The notes: generated from the sequence alone by a model not told the origin. A stretch of DNA of 64,000 nt from Pelomonas sp. BJYL3 (GCF_027257975.1 NZ_JANZKX010000003.1:248001-312000), one strand, 5' to 3'; counted from the stretch's first letter, positions 33,283-43,011 are shown. Made by a program: numbers and translations.

Positions 33283-33370
33283 GGACGACCGTCAAGGGCG
33301 AAGGGTCCGATTCTACGAGGGTGCCCTCCCCGAAAGCGCCTAAAATCGCAGCAAATTCAATGAGTTGAGC

Positions 33371-34894
33371 ATGACCCAGCACACCCCCGCCCAGCCGCAC
33401 CACGCCGCGCCCGCCCAGGACGAGAACCAGCTCATCACCGAGCGCCGCGAGAAGCTGGCCGCCTTGCGCGCCAAGACCAGCGTCCCCTTCCCCAACGATT
33501 TCAAGCCCCAGCACCGCGCCCTGCCCCTGGCCCAGCGCTATGGCGACATCGCCAACGAGGAGCTGGAGCCGCAGGCCGTGCAGGTCAGCGTGGCGGGCCG
33601 CCTGATGCTCAAGCGCATCATGGGCAAGGCCTCCTTCGGCACGCTGCAGGACGCCACGGGCCGCATCCAGCTCTTCATCACCAAGGATGGCGTGGGCGAG
33701 GAGGTCTACGAGAGCTTCAAGCACATGGACCTGGGCGACATCGTCGGCGCCGAGGGCACGCTGTTCCGCACCAAGACCGGCGAGCTGTCGGTGCGCGTCA
33801 GCGTGCTGCGCCTGCTGACCAAGAGCCTGCGCCCGCTGCCGGACAAGTTCCATGGCATGACGGACCAGGAGCAGAAGTACCGCCAGCGCTACGTCGACCT
33901 CATCACCGACGAGCACGCCCGCGCCCGTTTCGTGGCCCGCTCCAAGGCCGTGTCCTCCATCCGTGGCTACATGGTCGAGCACGGCTTCCTGGAGGTCGAG
34001 ACGCCCATGCTGCATCCCATCCCCGGCGGTGCCAATGCCAAGCCCTTCGTGACCCATCACAACGCGCTGGACCAGGAGATGTTCCTGCGCATCGCCCCGG
34101 AGCTCTACCTCAAGCGCCTGATCGTGGGCGGCTTCGAGCGCGTGTTCGAGATCAACCGCAACTTCCGCAACGAAGGCATCTCGGTCCGGCACAACCCCGA
34201 GTTCACGATGATGGAGTTCTATGCGGCCTACTGGACGCACCATGATCTGATGGACTTCACCGAGGAAGTGCTGCGCCACGCCGCGCGCGCCGCCACCGGC
34301 AACGCCCGCGTCACCTACGCCGGCAAGGAAGTGCACCTGGACCAGCCCTTCGCCCGCCTCTCGGTGCGCGACTCCCTGGTGGCTCACGCCGGCCTCAGCG
34401 AGAGCGAGGCCGACAACGCCGACGTCCTGCGCGCCAAGCTCAAGGACCTGGGCGAGGAAGCCCCCAAGCACTGGACCCTGCCCGAGCTGCAGTTCGGCAT
34501 GTTCGAGGCCGTGGTCGAAGAGAAGCTGTGGCAGCCCACCTTCATCATCGACTACCCCGTCGAGGTCTCGCCCCTGGCCCGCGCCTCGGACACCAACCCC
34601 AAGATCACCGAGCGCTTCGAGCTCTTCATCACCGGCCGCGAGTACGCCAATGGCTTCTCCGAGCTGAACGATGCCGAGGACCAGGCCGCGCGCTTCCACG
34701 CCCAGGTCGCCAACAAGGAAGCCGGCGATGACGAGGCCATGTTCTACGACGCCGACTTCATCCGCGCCCTGGAATACGGCATGCCTCCGACCGGCGGCTG
34801 CGGCATCGGCATCGACCGCCTGATGATGCTGATCACCGACTCGCCCAGCATCCGCGACGTGATCCTGTTCCCGGCGCTGCGCCGCGAGGGCTGA
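33371..34894 (+). CDS. lysS: Lysyl-tRNA synthetase, class II
   Basis: 507 residues, normal for bacterial LysS. The N-terminal OB-fold anticodon-binding domain (about residues 60-170, [31 protein letters not shown]) precedes the class II core. Core elements visible are [21 protein letters not shown] (motif 1 region), [21 protein letters not shown] (motif 2) and [12 protein letters not shown] (motif 3). It charges tRNA-Lys in the cytoplasm. ATG 33371 is taken rather than the TTG two codons earlier. A TAAAAT -10-like box lies at 33341-33346 without a clear -35. The gene ends at a strong terminator. Confidence 0.98.
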   Translation: MTQHTPAQPHHAAPAQDENQLITERREKLAALRAKTSVPFPNDFKPQHRALPLAQRYGDIANEELEPQAVQVSVAGRLMLKRIMGKASFGTLQDATGRIQLFITKDGVGEEVYESFKHMDLGDIVGAEGTLFRTKTGELSVRVSVLRLLTKSLRPLPDKFHGMTDQEQKYRQRYVDLITDEHARARFVARSKAVSSIRGYMVEHGFLEVETPMLHPIPGGANAKPFVTHHNALDQEMFLRIAPELYLKRLIVGGFERVFEINRNFRNEGISVRHNPEFTMMEFYAAYWTHHDLMDFTEEVLRHAARAATGNARVTYAGKEVHLDQPFARLSVRDSLVAHAGLSESEADNADVLRAKLKDLGEEAPKHWTLPELQFGMFEAVVEEKLWQPTFIIDYPVEVSPLARASDTNPKITERFELFITGREYANGFSELNDAEDQAARFHAQVANKEAGDDEAMFYDADFIRALEYGMPPTGGCGIGIDRLMMLITDSPSIRDVILFPALRREG

Positions 34895-34928
34895 GGCCCC
34901 GAGAGCCTTCCAGTTCCCCCAAAGAGAA

Positions 34929-34951
34929 AGCGGCCCGCAGGCCGCTTTTTT
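34929..34951 (+). terminator. Intrinsic terminator after lysS
   Basis: AGCGGCC (34929-34935) pairs with GGCCGCT (34940-34946) around CGCA, followed by T residues to 34951. It lies between lysS and the convergent DUF4148 gene and may act in both directions because A residues flank the left arm. Confidence 0.88.
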
Positions 34952-34970
34952 CATGGCAGGAGGCGAGGCC

Positions 34971-35399
34971 TCAGTGGGCCGCCTGTACCGGCTGGCCGGC
35001 CAGTACCGGAGCGGCAGACAGCGGGCTGGCCGTGCCGCCGTTCAGGCGTGGGCCCAGCTCGGCCTGGGCGTAGTCCATCTCACCCGCCTGACGGGCGCGC
35101 TGCAGCTCGGCCTTCACGGCTTCGCGGGAAGCCGCCGGGGCAGCGGGCTGCGCCTGCTCGGGCTTGGCCGCCGGCTTGGCGTCCTTCTTGGCCACGGCAC
35201 TGTTCGCGGCGGGGGCCACGGTCTGGCCGAACAGGGCGGTGTCCTCGCTGATCATGCGGCTCAGCTCGCCGCTGGCACGCGCACGCTGGAGCTCGGCGAT
35301 CACTTCTTCACGGGTGGGCGAGGCACTGGTCTGGGCCAGGGCGGGCAGGCCCAGGGCAGCGACGAGAGCCAGGGCGAGGGTGCGGGACAGGGTGTTCAT
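34971..35399 (-). CDS. DUF4148 domain secreted protein
   Basis: 142 residues. A signal peptide (MNTLSRTLALALVAALGLPALA, cleavage near LAQ/T) precedes two copies of the short DUF4148 motif: REEVIAELQRARASGEL and REAVKAELQRARQAGEM, about 75 residues apart. An Ala/Lys-rich linker lies between them. DUF4148 proteins are small periplasmic or secreted proteins widespread in Burkholderiales, with no established function. The start at 35399 follows a purine-rich stretch (GGATCGCC region) and gives the full signal peptide. Transcribed convergently to lysS. Confidence 0.85.
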   Translation of the reverse strand: MNTLSRTLALALVAALGLPALAQTSASPTREEVIAELQRARASGELSRMISEDTALFGQTVAPAANSAVAKKDAKPAAKPEQAQPAAPAASREAVKAELQRARQAGEMDYAQAELGPRLNGGTASPLSAAPVLAGQPVQAAH

Positions 35400-35535
35400 G
35401 AGGCGATCCTTTGCAGAATGGGTTCTGGGCTTGAGACCTCCTTGCGACCGCAAGGCGTCTGTCCATGACCGTGACTGTAGGGATCGAGACCTAGTAGAAA
35501 CACCAGGGCCGCGGCAAGACTCTATTGCAGATTCA

Positions 35536-35569
35536 CAAACAATCCACCATTCGCACGATGGATTGTTTG
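35536..35569. repeat. 11-bp perfect inverted repeat downstream of the enoyl-CoA hydratase gene
   Basis: CAAACAATCCA (35536-35546) and TGGATTGTTTG (35559-35569) flank a 12-nt spacer. It is A/T-rich relative to its surroundings and starts 8 nt beyond the hydratase stop. There is no T-run, so it is not a standard terminator; it may be a 3' mRNA hairpin or a protein-binding site. Confidence 0.7.
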
Positions 35570-35576
35570 CAATACG

Positions 35577-36368
35577 TCAGCGATGCTTGAAGTCCGGCGC
35601 CCGCTTGTTCAGGAAGGCGTCCATGCCCTCCCGCTGGTCGTCCGTGCCGAACAAGGCATGGAAATAGCGGCGCTCCACGGCCACGCCGTCCAGCAGCGGG
35701 CCCTCGAAGCTGCGGTTGACCAGCTCCTTGATCAGCATCGTCGAAGGTGCGCTGAAACCGTTGATGGTCTGGGCAGCGGCCAGGGCCTCCTCCAGCAGCT
35801 TGTCGGCGGGCACCACGCGGGACACCAGGCCGCCGCGCTCCGCCTCGGCCGCGTCCATCATGCGGGCGGTCAGCAGCAGGTCCATGGCCTTGCTCTTGCC
35901 CACCGCGCGGGGCAGGCGCTGCGTGCCACCGGCACCGGGGATGATGCCCAGCTTGATCTCGGGCTGGCCGAACTTGGCGGTGTCGGCGGCGATGATGAAG
36001 TCGCACATCATGGCCAGCTCGCAGCCGCCGCCCAGGGCGAAGCCGGCGACGGCACCGATCACGGGCTTGCGGACCTGCAGGATGGTCTCCCAGTTCTTGG
36101 AGATCAGGCCGCTCTTGAAGGCGCTCATGAAGTTGTGCGGGGCCATGGTAGGGATGTCGGCGCCCGCCGCGAAGGCGCGCTCCGAACCGGTCAGCACGAT
36201 GCAGCCGATGGCCTCGTCCGCGTCAAAGGCCAGCAGGGCCTGGCCCAGCTCGTCCATCAGCTGGTCGTTCAGGGCATTGAGCTGCTTGGGGCGGTTCAGG
36301 GTGATCAGGCCGGTCTTGCGGGGACCGTCGCCGCGCACCTCGGTCAGGATGCATTCGTACTGGCTCAT
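35577..36368 (-). CDS. Enoyl-CoA hydratase (crotonase superfamily)
   Basis: 263 residues, the standard length. The oxyanion-hole elements are [13 protein letters not shown] and [18 protein letters not shown]; the two catalytic Glu of crotonase are in [28 protein letters not shown] context. The C-terminal [43 protein letters not shown] is the typical trimer-forming tail. It hydrates trans-2-enoyl-CoA in fatty-acid beta-oxidation; short-chain preference is inferred from similarity to FadB-independent EchA/PaaF-like enzymes. Upstream on the - strand are a good ribosome site (AAGGAGCT) and a TATAGT -10 box (36394-36399). It is a single-gene unit by spacing. Confidence 0.94.
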   Translation of the reverse strand: MSQYECILTEVRGDGPRKTGLITLNRPKQLNALNDQLMDELGQALLAFDADEAIGCIVLTGSERAFAAGADIPTMAPHNFMSAFKSGLISKNWETILQVRKPVIGAVAGFALGGGCELAMMCDFIIAADTAKFGQPEIKLGIIPGAGGTQRLPRAVGKSKAMDLLLTARMMDAAEAERGGLVSRVVPADKLLEEALAAAQTINGFSAPSTMLIKELVNRSFEGPLLDGVAVERRYFHALFGTDDQREGMDAFLNKRAPDFKHR

Positions 36369-36420
36369 GGTGTAGCTCCTTGGAATTTGCGCAACTATAC
36401 GGGGCGCCGGTGCCGGGTCT

Positions 36421-37590
36421 TCAGGGCGCGGCCTGCAGCGGGGCCGACTGCAGCATCAGGTCGATCCAGGTCTGCTCGTCCTGGCGGATCATCAGCCGCA
36501 CCGGCAGGTATTGAAGCGAAGGTGCGAGCCAGACCTCGGCGCGCAGGTCGCTGCCAGTGTTCTCGGCCAGCGGGCGCAGGTGCCAGGCCGCCAGGGGGCC
36601 CATGGGGGTGTCCAGCTGCTCCTCCCCCTCGACCACATAGCGCCAGGCGTAGAGCTTGCGCGGCAGGGCCAGGGGCAGGCGGATCTCATGGCCAGGCCGG
36701 GGCGTCTCGCGGCCGGTCAGGAAGAGCCAGGTCAGCTGCACGAACTGGCTGGCGGCGTCCTGCACGCCAGGGGGAGCCCACTCACGGCGGCCGTTGGGGA
36801 AGACGAGCTCGCGGTCCAGGAACTGCAGCGTCAGCCGGCGCCGGGCGGCCAGCAGGATGCGGGTGTCCTCATCGAAGCGTTCGGGCCGGATGCCCAGAGG
36901 GGTCAGCACGCCCTCGCTGCTCATGGTGCGTGCGATCAGGGGGGCAAAACCTGGCCCCACCGCCACCTCCAGGTGCACCTGGTAGCGCCGGCCTTCGCGC
37001 AACCACTCCACGCGCGCCCGGCCGGTCACTGTGCCCCGGTAGTTGCCACGCAGCTTGTAGTCCAGCCGCGTCGAGGCGGGCCATTCGGGGCCGGGCTGGA
37101 AGTCGGCCGGAGCACTGGCCGCCGCTGCTGCCGAGGCCACGCCGACCACGGCGCTGGCGGCCTCGGCCGGGCTGGCGGGCACGGCCGCGTCTGCGGCGAG
37201 GGGCAGCTCTGCCGGAGGAGCTTCGGGGGTTGAAGCCACCGGGGCGGGCGAAGCGGATGAAGCAGATGAAGCAGATGAAGTGGATGAAGCGGGTGAAGCG
37301 GGAAATGCCGATGACGCCGCCGAGGCCGGCGCTGCGGCCGCAGGCGCGGCCCCCTTGCCGGCAGACGGCTGCGCCGGCCGGGGCACGCCCGGCCTCGCCG
37401 CAGGAGGAGCGCTGGGCGTGAGCGTGCGAACAAAAGCCGCGGAAAGCCGCGGCGGCATGGGCGCCAGCTCACGCCATCCGGCCACCTCGTCAGCGAGCTG
37501 ATCGAGCACCCAGCCATGCAGGCACAGCACGGCCAGGGCCAGCATGGCCCCGCCCCCGAGCGTGCGGCATGTCAGCCGCCCTGCAGCCAT
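36421..37590 (-). CDS. DUF3108 domain protein with low-complexity linker
   Basis: 389 residues. A membrane helix near the N-terminus ([21 protein letters not shown]) is followed by a Pro/Ala/Ser-rich linker of about 110 residues. The second half (from [34 protein letters not shown]) is a DUF3108 beta-rich domain with [27 protein letters not shown]. The family is periplasmic/envelope-associated with unknown function. The linker includes a run of Ala-Ser-Ser repeats made by a 9-bp tandem repeat (37246-37299), so its length may vary between strains. The gene starts 19 nt before the end of the upstream M61 peptidase gene. Confidence 0.88.
   Translation of the reverse strand: MAAGRLTCRTLGGGAMLALAVLCLHGWVLDQLADEVAGWRELAPMPPRLSAAFVRTLTPSAPPAARPGVPRPAQPSAGKGAAPAAAAPASAASSAFPASPASSTSSASSASSASPAPVASTPEAPPAELPLAADAAVPASPAEAASAVVGVASAAAAASAPADFQPGPEWPASTRLDYKLRGNYRGTVTGRARVEWLREGRRYQVHLEVAVGPGFAPLIARTMSSEGVLTPLGIRPERFDEDTRILLAARRRLTLQFLDRELVFPNGRREWAPPGVQDAASQFVQLTWLFLTGRETPRPGHEIRLPLALPRKLYAWRYVVEGEEQLDTPMGPLAAWHLRPLAENTGSDLRAEVWLAPSLQYLPVRLMIRQDEQTWIDLMLQSAPLQAAP
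37246..37299 (-). repeat. 9-bp tandem repeat (six units) in the DUF3108 gene
   Basis: Six imperfect copies of RRRTGAAGY-like units (for example GGATGAAGC, AGATGAAGC) run from 37246 to 37299 on the + strand. On the coding strand they specify Ala-Ser-Ser/Pro triplets. The period is a multiple of three, so copy-number changes keep the reading frame. Confidence 0.85.
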
Positions 37591-39335
37591 GCCCGACGCA
37601 GGCTCTGCAGCCGGGCCGGGGCCTTGTCCGTCAGGCTCAGCAGCACCGGGGCGCCTGCCGGGCGATCCAGGGGCAGGCGCAGCGGCAGGGCCAGCACGCG
37701 CTGCTCACGGCCCACCCAGAACTCCAGCCGCTGCGGCGCCTTGGGATCGAGGCTCAGCAGGGCGTCGTCCAGCTTGCGCAGGCGCCAGCCATTGCAGGCG
37801 ATGAGCTCATCCCCCGCCTGCAGACCCGCGGCCTCGGCCGCACCGCCGCTGAACACCTGCCTGACGCTGAGCACGCCCTGGGTCTCGCCCACGCGCAGGC
37901 CCAGGCGCTGCGCCAGGCCCAGCTTGTCGGCGGACCACTGCACGCCGAACTTCTCCAGCAGCGGGGCCAGGGGCAGGTCCTCGCAGCCATGGATCCAGTC
38001 CCGCAGATGGCCGGCCAGCTCGGCCGAGCCCAGGGACTCGACGGCCGCCAGCACCTGCGCCTCGCTGAGCAGGCGTTCCGGCGTCTCGCGCCAGAGCTTG
38101 CGCATCAGCGCGTCCAGGCTGGCCCCCTTGGCCCCGCCCGCACGCAGGCTGAGGTCCAGGCACAGGGCCAGCAGGGAGCCCTTCACGTAGTAGCTGACGA
38201 TGCTGTTGGGGCTGTTCTCGTCCTGGCGGTAGTACTTGGTCCAGGCCTCGAAACTGCTCTGCGCGACGGACTGGCGCAGGCGGCCCGGGCCCGCCAGCAC
38301 GGTGTTGACATTGCCCGTCAGCAGCTTGAGATAGCGGGCCTCCTCGATGAGGCCCGCGCGCACCAGGAAGAGGTCGTCATAGTAGGACGTGAAGCCCTCG
38401 AAGAACCACAGCAGCTCGGTGTAGTTCTCCTGCCCGTAATGGAACTGCGCGAAGTCGCGCGGGCGCAGGCGCTTGACGTTCCAGGTGTGGAAGTACTCGT
38501 GGCTGATCAGCCCGAGCAGACGCACATAGCCGTCGCTGGTCTCGGCCTGGCCCAGGCGGGGCAGGTCGCGGCGGGTGGCGATCAGGGCCGTGCTGGCGCG
38601 GTGCTCGAGGCCGCCGTAGCCGTCTTCCGTGGCATTGAGCAGGAAGACATAACGTCCGAAGGGAGGTGCCTCGCGCTTGCGGCCCTGCGCATGCCAGAAG
38701 TCGATCTGGGCCTCGCAGATGCGCTGGGCATCGCGAAGCAGGCGCTCGCCGTCGAAGATGGGCAGGGCGCCCGCCACCACGAACTCATGGGGCACACCCC
38801 GGGCCTGGAACTCGCCACGCCAGAAGGTGCCCAGCTCGAAGGGGTGGTCCAGCAGCTCGTCGTAGTCGGCGGCCTGGTAGAGATGTCTCGCACGGGCTCC
38901 GCCGGCCGCGGGCATGGCCGTGGCGACCTGCCAGCCGCGCGGCAGGTCCGCCAGCTGGATCTGCTGCGTCTGGTCCTGCGCGCCCTCCACCTGCAGGCAC
39001 AGGCTGCCCGCGTTGAAGAAGCCGCGCTGGGCGTCGAGGTAGGCACAGCGCACCGAGGTGTCGAAGGCATAGGCCTGGTAGCTCAGCACCAGCGGGCCCT
39101 TGCCCAGGCCGTCCACCTGCCATTCGTTCTTGCTGAGCTGGCGCACGGGCAGCTCCCGGCGGCCCTGGCGTGCCGTGATCGGTCCCAGGTGGCGGGAAAA
39201 CTCGCGCACCATGTAGCTGCCCGGGATCCACACCGGCAGCGAGAAGCGCTGGCTCGCACCAGGCGCCGGTACCGTCAGCTGGATGTCGAAGAGATGGGCA
39301 TGGAGCGCTGCGGTCGAGATGCGGTAGTGGATCAT
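37572..39335 (-). CDS. M61 family metallopeptidase with PDZ domain
   Basis: 587 residues, normal for bacterial M61 (glycyl aminopeptidase-like) proteins. The N-terminal beta domain contains the family motif VWIPGSYMVREFSRHL; the thermolysin-like core has the zinc motif HEYFH (H279, E280, H283) followed by TWNVKRLRP and FEGFTSYYDDLFLVRAGL, which carries the third ligand Glu. A C-terminal PDZ domain (about residues 480-580, LGLRVGETQGVLSVRQVFSGGAAEAAGLQAGDELIA) would bind substrate tails. No signal peptide is visible at the ATG chosen (39335), suggesting a cytoplasmic enzyme; longer upstream readings do not add one. The specific substrate is unknown. Confidence 0.93.
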   Translation of the reverse strand: MIHYRISTAALHAHLFDIQLTVPAPGASQRFSLPVWIPGSYMVREFSRHLGPITARQGRRELPVRQLSKNEWQVDGLGKGPLVLSYQAYAFDTSVRCAYLDAQRGFFNAGSLCLQVEGAQDQTQQIQLADLPRGWQVATAMPAAGGARARHLYQAADYDELLDHPFELGTFWRGEFQARGVPHEFVVAGALPIFDGERLLRDAQRICEAQIDFWHAQGRKREAPPFGRYVFLLNATEDGYGGLEHRASTALIATRRDLPRLGQAETSDGYVRLLGLISHEYFHTWNVKRLRPRDFAQFHYGQENYTELLWFFEGFTSYYDDLFLVRAGLIEEARYLKLLTGNVNTVLAGPGRLRQSVAQSSFEAWTKYYRQDENSPNSIVSYYVKGSLLALCLDLSLRAGGAKGASLDALMRKLWRETPERLLSEAQVLAAVESLGSAELAGHLRDWIHGCEDLPLAPLLEKFGVQWSADKLGLAQRLGLRVGETQGVLSVRQVFSGGAAEAAGLQAGDELIACNGWRLRKLDDALLSLDPKAPQRLEFWVGREQRVLALPLRLPLDRPAGAPVLLSLTDKAPARLQSLRRAWLQGG

Positions 39336-39373
39336 CGTGGGCGAGCGTCGGTGGCAGTCACAAGGAGGCGGGC

Positions 39374-39820
39374 TCAGGTTGCCGCGGCACCCAGGAAGCA
39401 GCACAGGGCAGCGACGGCGCTGAGCCGGAAGCGCAGGGTCAGCCACGCCCCGGCGCCGAGCCCAGGATAGTGACGGCGATCCCAGACATAGCAGGCAATC
39501 AGCATCACGCCCAGCACGACCAGCCCGGCATAGGCCTGCATGATGGCACCCACCCAGGCGCCCGTCACGGCCACCGTGCCCCAGATGAAGGGGGCCGGCG
39601 ACGGCACGGTCTGGCGCATGCCCAGTCCCCAGTGGATGCCACCCAGCATCGCGACGATCAGCGCCGCGTACTTGGACAGGCCGTCCACCACATAGGCGTG
39701 CACATCAGCCCTCACCAGCCACGCCAGCAACACCCCCAGCACGAAGGGCAGGAGGCTCAGGTGGCCCAGGCGCACGGCGATGGGGTTCAGGGGCAGCGGA
39801 CGCAGGGCCGGATCAGACAT
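39374..39820 (-). CDS. DUF3429 membrane protein
   Basis: 148 residues with four to five hydrophobic helices (LSLLPFVLGVLLAWLV, YAALIVAMLGGIHWGLGM, FIWGTVAVTGAWVGAIMQAYAGLVVLGVMLIACYVWD). The GGIHWGLGM motif is the recognisable core of DUF3429, an inner-membrane family of unknown function (TMEM69-like). It lies between dsbC and the M61 gene on the same strand with short gaps (38 nt to the peptidase start). No operon-level function can be inferred. Confidence 0.87.
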   Translation of the reverse strand: MSDPALRPLPLNPIAVRLGHLSLLPFVLGVLLAWLVRADVHAYVVDGLSKYAALIVAMLGGIHWGLGMRQTVPSPAPFIWGTVAVTGAWVGAIMQAYAGLVVLGVMLIACYVWDRRHYPGLGAGAWLTLRFRLSAVAALCCFLGAAAT

Positions 39821-39875
39821 GGCGGCGTGAAGATGAGGTGGACTGGATGGGGGCGCAGGGGCCGCTCGGCCCCCG

Positions 39876-39890
39876 GGGGTCAGGACTTGC
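39876..39890. repeat. Copy of the dispersed 15-mer at the dsbC stop codon
   Basis: GGGGTCAGGACTTGC on the + strand. It spans the last codons and the stop of dsbC, so the stop codon itself (TGA on the - strand) is part of the repeat. A GGGGCC/GGCCCC hairpin (39858-39873) lies immediately beside it. Confidence 0.65.
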
Positions 39891-40608
39891 CAGCGGGGGC
39901 CTGCAGCCTGCGCTCGACCTGCTCGGCGCTGAGGGCGCCCGGTGCGCGGGAGCCGTCCTCGAACAGGATGGCCGGCGTGCCATTGATGTGGTGACGGCGG
40001 CTGAAGGCCAGGTTGCGCTCGGTGGCGGAGTCGTCACACTTGCCCTCCGGCCTGGCGGGCAGGGTGCCGTCCAGCATCCAGGAGCGCCAGGCCGTGGTCT
40101 GGTCCTTGGCGCAGACGATGGCTCGGGTCTTCTCCACGGAATCCGGGCCAAGGATGGGGATCACGAAGGTGTAGACCGTGACGTCCTTGAGCTCCTGCAG
40201 GGTGCGCTCGAAGCGCTTGCAGTAGCCGCAGTTGGGGTCGGCGAAGACGGCAAGCTTGCGCTTGCCGGTGCCGGTCTTCCAGACCACGGCATCCTTGAGC
40301 GGCAGGTTGGCAAACTCGATGGCCGTCAGCTTGGCCACACGCTCCTCGGTGAGGTTCTTCTTGGCGCGCAGGTCAAGCATCTCCCCCTCGATGAGGTAGT
40401 TGCCCGCGGGGTCGGTGTAGCGCAGCTCGGAGCCGGTGCGCACTTCCCAGATGCCGGGCATGGGCGTGGGCCGCACCTCGTCCACCTTGAAGCCGGGCAG
40501 GCGCTCGGCCAGGGCCTTCTTGATCACCGCCTCGTTGGCCCAGCCATTCGTCGCGGCCAGGGCCAGAAGGCTGGCGGCGGCCAAGCGTGCAAAGTTCATC
40601 GCGTGCAT
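39880..40608 (-). CDS. dsbC: Thiol:disulfide interchange protein DsbC
   Basis: About 242 residues. A signal peptide (FARLAAASLLALAATNGWA/NEAV) leads into the N-terminal dimerisation domain (VIKKALAERLPGFKVDEVRPTPMPGIWEVRTGSELRYTD, LIEGEMLDL) and a thioredoxin domain with the active site ADPNCGYCKRF. A second cysteine pair (IVCAKDQ ... GKCDD) matches the structural disulfide of DsbC. A cis-Pro follows in INGTPAILFEDG. DsbC isomerises wrong disulfides in the periplasm, kept reduced by DsbD. The start at 40608 is favoured because GAGGA lies at proper spacing; 40611 and 40599 are alternatives. It may assist cysteine-containing secreted proteins such as the one at 18776. Confidence 0.94.
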   Translation of the reverse strand: MHAMNFARLAAASLLALAATNGWANEAVIKKALAERLPGFKVDEVRPTPMPGIWEVRTGSELRYTDPAGNYLIEGEMLDLRAKKNLTEERVAKLTAIEFANLPLKDAVVWKTGTGKRKLAVFADPNCGYCKRFERTLQELKDVTVYTFVIPILGPDSVEKTRAIVCAKDQTTAWRSWMLDGTLPARPEGKCDDSATERNLAFSRRHHINGTPAILFEDGSRAPGALSAEQVERRLQAPAGKS

Positions 40609-40652
40609 CATCTTCCTCTTGTGGATCGGAACCCCCGGGGGCCCGCTTGTGT

Positions 40653-41765
40653 TCATTGCCCCAAGGCTCGGGCGGTGAGCCAGCGCTTCAGCGGCGCCGC
40701 CCGGTCCAGCCATTGCAGACCCTCGTTGCGCAGCCGACGCAGGGGCGCGGCCTCGCTCGCAAACAGCTTGAGCAGACCATCGGTCAGCTCCCCCATGGCC
40801 AGGGTCGGCAAGGCCCGGGCACGTTCGTAGCGGCGCAGCAGCCGGGCATCCCCGAGGCTGCGCCAGCTTTCCTTTTCAGCGATGACCTGGCTCAGGGCCA
40901 GGACATCGGCCAGCCCCAGGTTCAGGCCCTGCCCGGCCAGGGGATGCACCAGGTGCGCGGCATCGCCCAGGAGGACCCAGCCCGGCCCGGACACCGCCCC
41001 GGCCCGGGCCAGCGCCAGGGGCCAGCTCTGGCGCTCGCCAGCCAGGCGCAGCGCGCCGGCAGCACCGCCGGTGGCTTCCGTCAGCGCGGCCTCGAATGCG
41101 TCATCAGCAAGGGCCAGCAGCTCCTGCGCCCGGGCCTCGGGCAGGGACCAGACCAGGCCGAAGGAGCAGGCCGGTTGTGGCCGATCGAAAGGCAGCAGGG
41201 CCAGCACGTCGGGCGAGCGGAACCACTGGTGGGCCACGCCCTGGTGCGGCAGGGCACTCGTCAGGCGGGCGGCAATCGCGCGATGCCCGTAGGCTTGCGG
41301 CTCGAACGCCACACCAAGCTCGGCACGGCGGCGGGACTCACGCCCTTCGCAAAGGGCTTCCAGCGCAGCCGGTACGGGCTGGCTGACCACATCCACCCGC
41401 GGCGCGTAGCGCAGGGCCTGGCCCAGCTGGCGCTCCAGCTCACCGGCATCGACGATGCAGGCGAGCTCCGACACCCCCTGCTGCCAGGCCGAGAAACCCA
41501 GCTGCGCACCCTCGGCATCGCCGCGGATGCACATGTCGTAGACGGGGCTGCGGGCGTCCTCGGGCAGGGCATCCCAGACCTTGAGCTGGCGCAGCAGGGC
41601 CACGGAGGCGGCATTGAGTGCATAGGCCCGGACGTCCTCCCCCTGCCGCTGCGGCGCCTCACGCTCGCTCAGCAGGGCCACGCGCAGGCCTTGGCTGCCC
41701 AGCTGCAGCGCCAGGCTGCGCCCGACGATGCCGCTGCCGCGGATGAGGATGTCATAGGGGTCCAT
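40653..41765 (-). CDS. UbiH/UbiF/VisC-family FAD-dependent hydroxylase
   Basis: 370 residues. The FAD-binding motif DILIRGSGIVGRSLALQLG is at the N-terminus; the ribityl-binding GDAAHLVHPLAGQGLNLGLADV near residue 280 is the UbiH/COQ6 signature. The middle carries the less conserved substrate region. Such enzymes hydroxylate the ubiquinone ring in aerobic quinone biosynthesis; which ring position cannot be told from sequence. The ATG at 41765 is chosen since longer frames upstream cross into the divergent ychF region. It lies 44 nt upstream of dsbC and is divergent from ychF with 108 nt between starts. Confidence 0.92.
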   Translation of the reverse strand: MDPYDILIRGSGIVGRSLALQLGSQGLRVALLSEREAPQRQGEDVRAYALNAASVALLRQLKVWDALPEDARSPVYDMCIRGDAEGAQLGFSAWQQGVSELACIVDAGELERQLGQALRYAPRVDVVSQPVPAALEALCEGRESRRRAELGVAFEPQAYGHRAIAARLTSALPHQGVAHQWFRSPDVLALLPFDRPQPACSFGLVWSLPEARAQELLALADDAFEAALTEATGGAAGALRLAGERQSWPLALARAGAVSGPGWVLLGDAAHLVHPLAGQGLNLGLADVLALSQVIAEKESWRSLGDARLLRRYERARALPTLAMGELTDGLLKLFASEAAPLRRLRNEGLQWLDRAAPLKRWLTARALGQ

Positions 41766-41873
41766 GCCTCGATTGTAGGCAGCCGCGCGGGTGCCGGCCG
41801 GCGAGCGAACAAGACGCCTTAAAATCAGGGTTTTGCGTCCACGCCAGCCCTGGCGCCAATCAGAAAGCCTTCC

Positions 41874-42968
41874 ATGAGCCTCAAATGCGGCATCGTGGGC
41901 CTGCCCAACGTCGGCAAGTCCACCCTTTTCAATGCGCTGACCAAGGCCGGCATCGCCGCCGAGAACTACCCCTTCTGCACCATCGAGCCCAATGTGGGCG
42001 TGGTCGAGCTGCCGGACCCCCGCCTGGCCCAGCTGGCCGAGGTGGTGAAGCCTGAGCGCGTCGTGCCCGCCATCGTGGAGTTCGTGGACATCGCCGGCCT
42101 GGTGGCAGGCGCCTCCAAGGGTGAAGGCCTGGGCAACCAGTTCCTCTCGCACATCCGCGAGACCGACGCCATCGTCAACGTGGTGCGCTGCTTCGAAGAC
42201 CCGAACGTGATCCACGTGAACGGCAAGGTCGACCCCATCTCCGACATCGAGGTCATCCAGACCGAGCTGTGCCTGGCCGACCTCTCCACCGTTGAAAAGA
42301 GCCTGCAGCGCTACACCAAGGTGGCCAAGGCCGGCGGCGACAAAGACGCCCTGCGCCTGGTCGAGGTGCTTAAGAAGTGTGAGGCCACGCTGAACGAAGG
42401 CAAGCCTGTGCGCTCCATCGACTTCAGCAAGGAAGAACTGGCCGTGCTCAAGCCCTTGTGCCTGATCACCGCCAAGCCGGCCATGTTCGTAGGCAATGTG
42501 GCCGAGGACGGCTTCGAGAACAACCCCTTCCTGGACCGCCTGAAGGAATACGCCGCCGCCCAGAAGGGCCCGGTGGTGGCCATCTGCGCCAAGACCGAGG
42601 CCGAACTGTCCGAGATGAGTGACGAGGACAAGGCCATGTTCCTGGCCGAGATGGGCCAGGACGAGCCCGGCCTGAACCGCCTGATCCGCGCCGGCTTCGG
42701 CCTGCTGGGCCTGCAGACCTACTTCACCGCCGGCGTCAAGGAAGTGCGCGCCTGGACCATCCACAAGGGCGACACCGCCCCGCAGGCCGCCGGCGTGATC
42801 CACACCGATTTCGAGCGCGGTTTCATCCGCGCACAGACCATCGCTTTTGAAGACTTCATCCAGTTCAAGGGCGAGGCTGGTGCCAAGGACGCGGGCAAGA
42901 TGCGCGCCGAAGGCAAGGACTACGTGGTCAAGGATGGGGATGTGCTGAACTTCCTGTTCAACGTCTGA
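41874..42968 (+). CDS. ychF: Redox-regulated ribosome-binding ATPase YchF
   Basis: 364 residues, exact family size. The P-loop [14 protein letters not shown] is at residues 8-21, switch region [22 protein letters not shown] follows, and [22 protein letters not shown] and the C-terminal TGS domain ([42 protein letters not shown]) are all present. YchF is an Obg-family protein that hydrolyses ATP rather than GTP and binds ribosomes. A TTAAAAT -10-like element lies at 41819-41825. The gene ends with a strong terminator. Confidence 0.98.
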   Translation: MSLKCGIVGLPNVGKSTLFNALTKAGIAAENYPFCTIEPNVGVVELPDPRLAQLAEVVKPERVVPAIVEFVDIAGLVAGASKGEGLGNQFLSHIRETDAIVNVVRCFEDPNVIHVNGKVDPISDIEVIQTELCLADLSTVEKSLQRYTKVAKAGGDKDALRLVEVLKKCEATLNEGKPVRSIDFSKEELAVLKPLCLITAKPAMFVGNVAEDGFENNPFLDRLKEYAAAQKGPVVAICAKTEAELSEMSDEDKAMFLAEMGQDEPGLNRLIRAGFGLLGLQTYFTAGVKEVRAWTIHKGDTAPQAAGVIHTDFERGFIRAQTIAFEDFIQFKGEAGAKDAGKMRAEGKDYVVKDGDVLNFLFNV

Positions 42969-42987
42969 TCCTGCCATCCAGCAGCAC

Positions 42988-43011
42988 AGGGCCCTCTCGA
43001 GGGCCCTTTTT
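42988..43011 (+). terminator. Intrinsic terminator after ychF
   Basis: AGGGCCCTC (42988-42996) and GAGGGCCCT (42999-43007) form a 9-bp stem with a very tight loop, followed by T residues to 43011. It lies between ychF and the convergent hydrolase gene. Confidence 0.88.

Noticed and set aside
32435-34954. An 839-residue open frame on the - strand across lysS
   Set aside because: Antisense to lysS, whose class II motifs are complete; its C-terminal part is an out-of-frame reading of wlbA.
37569-39470. A 633-residue open frame on the + strand opposite the M61 peptidase gene
   Set aside because: Antisense shadow; the - strand protein has the HEYFH zinc site and PDZ domain.
39858-39873. GGGGCC-GCTC-GGCCCC hairpin as a dsbC terminator
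   Set aside because: The stem is good but no T-run follows on either strand.
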